Shown here: positions 23,538 through 29,666 of the stretch, in pieces
Layout: the number at the start of each line of letters is the position of its first letter
Position numbering within the stretch: the stretch's first letter is position 1
Assembly: GCA_011620465.1 (NCBI GenBank)
Contig: WOZC01000171.1
Coordinates: 1 to 29,666, forward strand
Direction of reading: 5' to 3'
DNA from: Anaerolineaceae bacterium
GTDB lineage: Bacteria; Chloroflexota; Anaerolineae; Anaerolineales; Anaerolineaceae
Length of the DNA: 29,666 bases
Notes under the pieces: generated by a model
The model's database searches: none
Told to the model about the DNA's origin: nothing
Seen by the model: the letters and a program-made list of their open reading frames with translations, nothing else
Position numbers and translations under genes: made by a program

Positions 23538-25820
23538 TTGCAGGAAAGCCTGATTTTGCCTGACTTTTGCACGGCACCCTGGGTAAGGGGAAGCGAACCG
23601 GATATGATCCCGGAGCGTTCTCTACCGTTGGAACGTTATTTTCCTCCATTCAAGGAAGGCATGGTCAGGAATTGGGTCAGGCAATACGCTTCTCCTGGCT
23701 CTTATATCCTTGATCCTTTCGGACAGAATCCGTTTACTGCCTTGGAGCTTGCCAGAGCAGGCTATCGCGTGCTTGTCTCCGCCAATAACCCAATTGCCGC
23801 CTTCACACTGACCGTACTGGCTGGCGCTCCCACTGCCGAAATGGTCAGTCAGGCGTTGTTGCAATTGAATCAGAACCGGATGCGGGACGGCTCGACCCTG
23901 GAAGAGTATTTGAGCAACTTCTACCGGCTGGATTGCCCCAACCCGGACTGCCGGGGGGAATCCAGATTTGAAGTCGATACCTTCATTTGGGCTGAAGAGG
24001 GAAACAGTCCGCAACTCGCCATTGGTACCTGCCAGGATTGTGCTTGGAGCGGCGAGATCGAACTGACACCAGCCATACAAGAAAGTCTCGGCAGAACCCC
24101 GTCCTATGCGCTGACACGCTCCCAAATCCTGGAAAAAGTTGCTGCTCAAGACCCTCCGCTCAGACGCGTGATGGAAGATGTGATTGCCTATTACAGCCCC
24201 AGGGCACTGGTTGCCCTGCAAATCCTGTTAAGCAAAATTGAAACCAGTAATTTAACCCCACAACAATCAGAGGTCCTGAAAGCCATGTGGCTGACGGCAG
24301 CTGACCAGGCCAACCAACTTTGGGTCTGGCCCAAAGGCAGGAACCGACCAAGGCAGCTGATTCGTCCACCGCTCTACCAGGAAATCAATGTTTGGAAGGC
24401 GTTTTTGCGTTCTGCCAATCTCTGGACTCAAAACGATGAAGAGGTGAAACTGCGTGAATGGCCCAAGCGCGTCCCTCCTACCGGCGGGATCAGCTTGTTT
24501 GAGGGTCGCTTTCGGGAATTGGAAGAAATTCCGGAACCCGGGCTGATCAAACTGGTGCAAACCTCGCTGCCAAGGCGTAACCAGGCTTGGTGGAATCTCT
24601 CTGGTCTCTGGAGCGGCTGGCTTTGGGGTAAAGAAGGCATAAAAACACTGCGCAATAGCCTCTTGAAACAACGTTATGACTGGACCTGGCACAGCGTCGC
24701 CCTTAAAAAAGTATTGGCACAGTTTCCCGGGTTAATTGGGAAGGATGTGCCGGTTTTGCTCTTGACCAGTGAGTTGGATCCTCTTTTCTTGCTTGCTGGT
24801 ATGTTGGGAGCCAAAAACGCCGGGTTGCAGCTGCATTCTGCCGCCATTGACGGTGAAAACGAGACCCTGCAGTGCGTCTGGCGGCTGCCGACAGTACAAC
24901 CCTCGCTCTTCACCAGGATCCCCCAGGTAAACATCAGGAAGAGTGGCAGGACGATTCTGAGCCAATTAGGCGAGCCTGCACATTGGTTGAGGTTACTGAC
25001 CTTTTCGGTTGCCGACCAATTGGTTCGAGGGAACCTGGATGACCGACCCAGGCAAGACGAGATGTTGAATGATCTGGAAAGCGAATTTGCAACTGCCCTA
25101 AATGATCCGGTGATTTTTCAGCGATTCAACCCTGGTTCAACGCCAGAAGCAGGTTTATATTGGCTCACCAAGCCGCCCATCGAATCTGACAGCTTGGCGG
25201 ATCTCGCTGAACAGGTGATTGTCACCGAGCTGCAAACCAAGACTGCACTGACATTTGGTGAACTTTATACGGCACTTTATGCAAGTCTGAGCGGCATGCT
25301 GACACCGCCTGATGAGTTGGTCCTTGCAATTGTTGAATCCTACGCGCAAGAAGAAAAGTTGGAAACAGGCACAGCTTATCGCATCCATCCCCGGGAAAGC
25401 GCTACAGCACGAGATGAGGACTTGAGCCAGGTAAAATTGCTTCTGGAACAGATGGCAGACAAACTTGATTATCGCCGCGAAAGTCGACCTGACCGGGTCC
25501 TTTGGATGGATCAGAGCGGGACGCCGCTTTATAGTTTCTTCCCCATCGCAAGTGCTCAAATCTCAAAGATTCTAACGATGAATCAGGACCTGCCAGGACA
25601 AAAATTCATTGTCCTGCCTGGAAGCCGTTCCAACCTGATCGCCTACAAACTCAAACGAGATCCCAACCTTCGCTTGCTGAAAGGTGACAAGTGGCAGCTG
25701 GTCAAATTCCGCCAGTTGCGCAACCTTGCCGGCAACCCCCTCTTGAATCGGGAACTCTTCAATTCGCAAATCAGCGGCGACCCTCCAGAATATTACACTG
25801 CCCAGTTAGCACTCTTTTAA
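23538..25820 (+). CDS. Methylase-like protein with zinc ribbon, probably lacking the catalytic motif
   Basis: The 760-aa protein resembles DNA adenine methylases related to DUF1156/COG1743 at its N-terminus. PGSYILDPFGQNPFTALELA (53-72) corresponds to the SAM-binding motif (DPF-GxGxT type), here with an altered loop, followed by GYRVLVSANNPIAA (75-88). A four-Cys zinc-ribbon pattern follows: C133-x4-C138 and C165-x2-C168. I find no catalytic (D/N)PP(Y/F) motif in its usual place; a later LLLTSELDPLFLLAGML segment has no PPY. The last 250 residues are helical and unrecognised. The start is TTG at 23538, with AGGAG (23529-23533) overlapping the glucosidase stop. It may be an inactive methylase used as a binding protein; modification of DNA is not shown. 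Confidence 0.6.
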   Translation: MQESLILPDFCTAPWVRGSEPDMIPERSLPLERYFPPFKEGMVRNWVRQYASPGSYILDPFGQNPFTALELARAGYRVLVSANNPIAAFTLTVLAGAPTAEMVSQALLQLNQNRMRDGSTLEEYLSNFYRLDCPNPDCRGESRFEVDTFIWAEEGNSPQLAIGTCQDCAWSGEIELTPAIQESLGRTPSYALTRSQILEKVAAQDPPLRRVMEDVIAYYSPRALVALQILLSKIETSNLTPQQSEVLKAMWLTAADQANQLWVWPKGRNRPRQLIRPPLYQEINVWKAFLRSANLWTQNDEEVKLREWPKRVPPTGGISLFEGRFRELEEIPEPGLIKLVQTSLPRRNQAWWNLSGLWSGWLWGKEGIKTLRNSLLKQRYDWTWHSVALKKVLAQFPGLIGKDVPVLLLTSELDPLFLLAGMLGAKNAGLQLHSAAIDGENETLQCVWRLPTVQPSLFTRIPQVNIRKSGRTILSQLGEPAHWLRLLTFSVADQLVRGNLDDRPRQDEMLNDLESEFATALNDPVIFQRFNPGSTPEAGLYWLTKPPIESDSLADLAEQVIVTELQTKTALTFGELYTALYASLSGMLTPPDELVLAIVESYAQEEKLETGTAYRIHPRESATARDEDLSQVKLLLEQMADKLDYRRESRPDRVLWMDQSGTPLYSFFPIASAQISKILTMNQDLPGQKFIVLPGSRSNLIAYKLKRDPNLRLLKGDKWQLVKFRQLRNLAGNPLLNRELFNSQISGDPPEYYTAQLALF

Positions 25821-25859
25821 TTGTGTTTTCCAGTTTGATCACAGTTGGAAGATAGAATA

Positions 25860-25902
25860 AGACCGCCTACAGACATTGGATAACAATTGTCTATAGCGGT
25901 CT
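25860..25902. terminator. Long imperfect hairpin between convergent genes
   Basis: AGACCGC (25860-25866) pairs with GCGGTCT (25896-25902), and the stem continues inward with small bulges through AGACA/TGTCT and TTG/CAA to a 5-nt loop. It lies between the ends of the methylase-like gene (+) and the penicillin-binding protein gene (-), so it probably ends both transcripts, although the T tract is weak on either side. Confidence 0.55.
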
Positions 25903-25937
25903 CACTCAGATGGAATACTTAGTCCACCACAATCGGG

Positions 25938-28900
25938 TTATGGCTGCGCAGTGGGCTCGTCTGGCGGGGGAAGAGTCGGTGTGGCTGTCGGTTCCGGAGG
26001 AGGCGTCACAGTCACAGTTGGGGTCGTAGTCGCGGTTGGGGCCATGGTCGCGGTTGGGGTCATGGTCGCGGTTGGGGTTTGGGTGGGTGTTGGGGTTGGG
26101 ATATCCAACCGTAAGACCCATGTTTTCTGCACTTCTGTGTTGATCGTGCTGTGCATAGTAACCCTGAGCGTAATCACATCCGCATCAATATCAGTCAAAT
26201 CCCAACTTAGAATTTCTGCTGCTGATGTAATCGGATAAGTGATCCAATCCGGCGTAAGCGCATGCCATTCCGTTGGATCCGGTCCTTCACCCCAGTGAAT
26301 TTTGAACTGCTTGAAATTGGCTGTCGCGTCAATCACTCCTGCAATCACAAAGGGATTTTGGCTGATCACTTCATTGTCACTCACGCCAACCAAATCGATG
26401 ATCGGGCGGGGGTCATCCAGCCGGCATTCTCGCTCCGGCTTGACCACAATCGGATCCGGGAATCCATTGCTGCCAGCCCAATCCCGTCCAGGCTGAGTAC
26501 CCAGCCATTTGATGGCTGACTTATCTTCCACGTTAATGGTCAAAGCCTCTTTTGTGAAACCAGCGCAAGCTGGTGATGCCTGGAGATTCGTCCAGGAGTC
26601 AATCGAGGTCTTCAACCAAAGGTCCTGGTCTTTCGGCAACGGCTGCTGATCGGACGCAAAAATTTCTGTCTTATAGGTGGGGCAATACTCGCTTGGCTGC
26701 GCGCCTGAGACTGTACAGATCGTATAATCGACAACATCTGATGGGCGCGCGAACGGTGTGGCATTACCGCCTTTATATCGGTTGATCCCAGCTTTCATGA
26801 TTTGAGCCCAGATCGGGGCTGCCCCTTCCACACCCGTTGTGTTGATCATGGGGGTGTAATCGGCATTTCCTACCCAAACCCCTACAACCAGGTCGGGTGT
26901 ATATCCTAAAGTCCAGTTATCACGGAAATCATTGGTAGTGCCGGTTTTGGCAGCAGCAGCGAAGGGCAGATTCAAGACGGAGTTGTATCCAAACATCGGA
27001 GCACGGGCAGCCGAATCAGAAAGGATCGAAGAGATCAGGTAGGCATGAGCACTGCGAACGACCTGGTCGCCGGCAGGCGGTTGGTATTCGAAAAGCACGT
27101 TACCTTGATGGTCCACAACCTTGGTGATCGCCACTGGTGCTATCTTGCGCCCCTCGTTGGCAAGCACCTGGAAGGCACCAGTCATCTCAAGCAAACTGAC
27201 TTCACCTCCACCCAGGGTAAGCGAAAGTCCATAGTCCGAGCGGTTCAACGAAGTGATCCCAAGCCTGCGCGCGAGGTTGATGAAACCGTCTTGCTCGGGA
27301 GTGTTGGGATCGTCATAAATACCCACATATTCCAGCGTTTTGACTGCCGGGATGTTATAGGAATTTGCCAGGGCGTCCCGCACCAGGACCGGACCGTGAA
27401 AGCGACCATCATAGTTGACAGGTTCATAATCTGGGCTGGTATCGAAAGGATCCGTAGAGGGTCTGAACTCCGTGGGCACATCCCAGATGAGTGTCGACGG
27501 TGTCCAATCCTTCTCGAAAGCCGCCAGATATGTGAGTGGTTTGATCGACGAACCAGGTTGACGCGTATTGCTCAGTGCCATATTGACCTGCCCGCTGATG
27601 GCAGCGTTATTAAAGTCAGCTGAGCCGACCATGGAAAGGATTTCTCCGTTGGTTGGGTTCATGACCACGACTGCCCCATTAGTGGCATTCTTTCCGGTCA
27701 TTTGCGCCAGCTGATTGGTGACAGCCTGCTCTGCATCGCGCTGCATATCAGGGTCAAGGGTGGTATAAATGGTGAATCCTGAACGGTAAATCGTTTGAGC
27801 ATCAAATTGGGATTCGAGCAGCGACTGGATGAACACGACCCAATGCGGGAATTGCATGTCCATATCTTGTTTTGTGAATACATATGCTTCCAAAGCATCC
27901 GATGCTTCGATTGTCTGGATCGCATCCACGCAGACCGGCTCCAGGTTTTGACCAATATGAATACAACCGGTCTCATTACTGAGCTGGTACATCAACACCA
28001 ATACCGTCTTGAAACGGTTGATGGTTGCCTCGCGGTTGTTGTAAATGTCGTAAACAGCTGGCGTCTGGGGAATGCCCGCCAGGAATGCTGACTGCCACAG
28101 GTTCAAATCGGCTGCGGTAGTATTGAAATAGGTGGAGGCTGCTGCTTCGATGCCGTAAGAAAGATTGCCATAGAAAATTTCGTTGAGGTAAAGTTCAAGC
28201 ACCTGTTCCTTGGAATATCGGCGTGTAATTTCAGCCGCAAGAATGATCTCGCGGGCTTTTCGCTCATAAGTCTGATCGTATCGTTCATCAGTCAGCAGCA
28301 ACAGCCGGGCTAACTGCTGGGTAATGGTTGAGGCGCCGGAAACGATTTCCCCAGAGGTATAGTTGGAGTACAACGCCCGCGTCAGGGCAAGCAGGTCAAA
28401 ACCAGGGTGGTTGTAATATTCCTTATCTTCCGTGGCAATGGTGGCTGCGATCAGATAAGGAGAGATACGCTCGAGCGGCACATAGGTGCGCTTGCCAGCA
28501 TTAGGGTCGACAATTTCGTATAGGATGTTCCCGTTTCTGTCGAGAATATAGGTGGTCTCAAACTGGGAGGCGCGGGTTTGCAGCTCATCCACTGAGGGTA
28601 ATGTGCTGGCAATTTCCAAATACTTGGAAATAGCATAGATACCAACAGCAAGTATTGAAAGCAGTAGTATAACGATCGCAATGATAATACCCCGGCTCAA
28701 GCAGCCCTTTTTCTTTTTCGACTTGCGCGGTGGCACTGAGGTTTGTCCGCCTACAGGAGTTGGTTGGGTTTTTCCGCTTACAGGCTTTGGGGTTGGTTTG
28801 GCGGGAGCTGGAGAAGGTCTCTTTGGTTTGGCAACTACTACAGGCTGTGTTTCGTGCGGCACTTCTGTTCCAACAGGCGTAAAGGCAACCGCGCTGAGGG

Positions 28901-29447
28901 TTGTAGCCTGTGGGTCAACTACCTCTACAGGCCCTGGCAGGACAGCCTCGGGCAGAGGCTGGTTGGCATTCGTCTCTGGTGGAATAGTCTCAACAAGGTC
29001 GGAATCGGTTTCGGTTTCCATCACCATTGGTTCCAAAGCTTGTGTTTCCAGCTTTTTATTCTCTACATTCGTTATTTGGATGTCATCCTGAATGCTTGTT
29101 ACTTTCGTGTCATCCTGAACTTCCGTTGTTTGCTTGTCATCCTGAATGGAGTGAAGGGTCTCTCCATTATCCACCGCCCAATGACCGGTCTTGAATTCAT
29201 CGCCCGGGTTGGAGTAATTGTCCAAACCATTCAGTTCTTCGAGACTCAGCGGTGTTTCCACGTAGTTTTCCAACTCCGTAAACTGCAGCCCATCGGCTGT
29301 TTTGGGTTGGAGATCGCTCCCGCTCTCAGGAACCTGTGCCTGGGCTTCAGGTTCGTTGCCAGGGTTGGTATCATTCGATTCTTCACCCGTCCAAGGGGAC
29401 GGCGAGGTTGTGTTTTCAGGTTCAATTGGCTGATTGTTTTCCATCAT
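25938..29447 (-). CDS. Class A penicillin-binding protein (transglycosylase/transpeptidase) with long tails
   Basis: This 1169-aa bifunctional enzyme polymerises glycan strands and cross-links peptidoglycan. Layout: a 250-residue acidic and Pro-rich cytoplasmic tail, basic KSKKKKG, one transmembrane helix (about 254-274), and a GT51 transglycosylase (catalytic Glu340 in ATEDKEYYNHPGF). The transpeptidase carries SSIK (Ser633, Lys636), SYN (696-698) and KTG (834-836). A C-terminal extension of about 230 residues ends in a Thr/Pro-rich tail. Typical class A enzymes are 650-850 aa, so both tails are extra. The tail holds a 9-residue repeat (100-126). AAGGA lies 9 nt before the ATG and a TAAAAT at 29478-29473 may be the -10 box. 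A Gram-positive-type or monoderm wall is only inferred. Confidence 0.93.
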   Translation of the reverse strand: MMENNQPIEPENTTSPSPWTGEESNDTNPGNEPEAQAQVPESGSDLQPKTADGLQFTELENYVETPLSLEELNGLDNYSNPGDEFKTGHWAVDNGETLHSIQDDKQTTEVQDDTKVTSIQDDIQITNVENKKLETQALEPMVMETETDSDLVETIPPETNANQPLPEAVLPGPVEVVDPQATTLSAVAFTPVGTEVPHETQPVVVAKPKRPSPAPAKPTPKPVSGKTQPTPVGGQTSVPPRKSKKKKGCLSRGIIIAIVILLLSILAVGIYAISKYLEIASTLPSVDELQTRASQFETTYILDRNGNILYEIVDPNAGKRTYVPLERISPYLIAATIATEDKEYYNHPGFDLLALTRALYSNYTSGEIVSGASTITQQLARLLLLTDERYDQTYERKAREIILAAEITRRYSKEQVLELYLNEIFYGNLSYGIEAAASTYFNTTAADLNLWQSAFLAGIPQTPAVYDIYNNREATINRFKTVLVLMYQLSNETGCIHIGQNLEPVCVDAIQTIEASDALEAYVFTKQDMDMQFPHWVVFIQSLLESQFDAQTIYRSGFTIYTTLDPDMQRDAEQAVTNQLAQMTGKNATNGAVVVMNPTNGEILSMVGSADFNNAAISGQVNMALSNTRQPGSSIKPLTYLAAFEKDWTPSTLIWDVPTEFRPSTDPFDTSPDYEPVNYDGRFHGPVLVRDALANSYNIPAVKTLEYVGIYDDPNTPEQDGFINLARRLGITSLNRSDYGLSLTLGGGEVSLLEMTGAFQVLANEGRKIAPVAITKVVDHQGNVLFEYQPPAGDQVVRSAHAYLISSILSDSAARAPMFGYNSVLNLPFAAAAKTGTTNDFRDNWTLGYTPDLVVGVWVGNADYTPMINTTGVEGAAPIWAQIMKAGINRYKGGNATPFARPSDVVDYTICTVSGAQPSEYCPTYKTEIFASDQQPLPKDQDLWLKTSIDSWTNLQASPACAGFTKEALTINVEDKSAIKWLGTQPGRDWAGSNGFPDPIVVKPERECRLDDPRPIIDLVGVSDNEVISQNPFVIAGVIDATANFKQFKIHWGEGPDPTEWHALTPDWITYPITSAAEILSWDLTDIDADVITLRVTMHSTINTEVQKTWVLRLDIPTPTPTQTPTATMTPTATMAPTATTTPTVTVTPPPEPTATPTLPPPDEPTAQP
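26029..26082 (-). repeat. Three 18-bp tandem repeats encoding the Thr/Pro tail of the penicillin-binding protein
   Basis: Three 18-bp units beginning at 26029, 26047 and 26065 share GTCGCGGTTGGGG on the + strand and encode six-residue TPTATM-type units. G runs on the + strand extend to 26100. This is low-complexity coding sequence likely to vary in copy number between strains. Confidence 0.8.
29082..29162 (-). repeat. Three 27-bp tandem repeats inside the penicillin-binding protein tail
   Basis: Units at 29082, 29109 and 29136 are exactly 27 bp apart and each begins GTCATCCTGAA on the + strand. On the coding strand they give three 9-residue units of the form (S/E)(I/V)QDDxxxT (residues 100-126). 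The third unit continues as TGGAGTGAAGGGTCT, resembling the dispersed repeat at 7907-7936. Confidence 0.8.
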
Positions 29448-29551
29448 ATCTTTTCTTCCTTACTTGCCTTCGATTTTAACATAAAGAGGCTAAGCCGGAT
29501 TTTCCCTCAACTCAATGCCTTTCCCGATTTTTTCCGATTCTTCTTTAGGAG

Positions 29552-29580
29552 CGATAACAAGACCTCCGTCTTGTAAATCG
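29552..29580. repeat. Inverted repeat upstream of the penicillin-binding protein gene
   Basis: Inner arms ACAAGAC (29557-29563) and GTCTTGT (29568-29574) flank CTCC, and outer arms CGAT (29552-29555) and ATCG (29577-29580) extend the pairing. No T run follows on the + strand. It may be a REP-like hairpin or the end of an unseen transcript. Nothing else was recognised in 29448-29666. Confidence 0.5.
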
Positions 29581-29666
29581 TATCTCTGTAAGCACCCCGA
29601 AACCGGTAAATCAGCGTCGCAATCTGCAGCTGTCGCTTGCGATTGTTCGGTTAGGTGTTCGGTTCG

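Noticed and set aside
25877..25888. GGATAACAATT resembling half of the E. coli lac operator
   Set aside because: It is the loop side of a terminator-like hairpin between convergent genes, far from any promoter; chance match.
26029..26100. G-rich run on the + strand as a G-quadruplex regulatory element
   Set aside because: The G runs are explained by codons for Thr/Pro repeats on the - strand; no promoter lies nearby.
27045..27623. 192-codon + strand frame
   Set aside because: It lies entirely within the transpeptidase domain on the opposite strand and shows no family motif.
28743..29576. Long + strand open frame opposite the penicillin-binding protein gene
   Set aside because: It is antisense to a well-recognised enzyme, has low-complexity composition mirroring the Pro/Thr-rich tail, and no family resemblance.
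1..29666. CRISPR array, prophage, transposase or toxin-antitoxin genes
   Set aside because: No regularly spaced direct repeats of suitable length and no recognisable mobile or toxin genes were seen on either strand.

Overview
The window reads as chromosomal, mostly housekeeping DNA of a bacterium that I would place in Chloroflexota, probably class Anaerolineae. This is an inference from gene content: an archaeal-type prolyl-tRNA synthetase, a two-repeat ThyX-like protein, Thr/Pro-rich lipoproteins, a proton-pumping pyrophosphatase, a methylase-like protein with a zinc ribbon, and a class A penicillin-binding protein with long disordered tails. No rRNA, tRNA, CRISPR array, phage or insertion-sequence gene was recognised. 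I see 24 protein genes.

Left arm (+ strand, 245-7812). A tightly overlapping trio encodes a MazG-like pyrophosphohydrolase, a LOG-family phosphoribohydrolase and ProS, closed by a clear terminator. Next come a helical-repeat protein, a C39-like cysteine-peptidase lipoprotein overlapping a small membrane protein, and a molybdate-type ABC transporter (modA, modB, modC). The transporter genes have a palindrome in the leader and a 16-bp hairpin between modA and modB.

Middle (- strand, 21603 down to 7942). Transcription runs leftward from a promoter upstream of nusA through nusA-ylxR-infB-rbfA-nrnA-truB, ending in a strong terminator. It continues with ribF, the ThyX-like gene and a lipoprotein (terminator), then an unknown 254-aa protein and hppA (terminator), then an esterase that converges on modC. 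The nusA leader can fold into two mutually exclusive hairpins, the layout of a transcription attenuator. The ribF stop lies inside the thyX-like gene, coupling an FAD-making enzyme to a probable FAD-binding one.

Right arm. Divergent from nusA is a GH13 alpha-glucosidase, translationally coupled to a 760-aa methylase-like protein with a zinc ribbon. A long hairpin separates this pair from a convergent 1169-aa class A penicillin-binding protein (- strand). Its cytoplasmic tail carries three in-frame 27-bp repeats, one of which continues into a sequence resembling a dispersed repeat also found between modC and the esterase.

The items I would check first are the nusA leader attenuator, the complementary motif losses in the two ThyX repeats, the methylase-like protein paired with the glucosidase, and the dispersed-repeat sequence inside the penicillin-binding protein gene.
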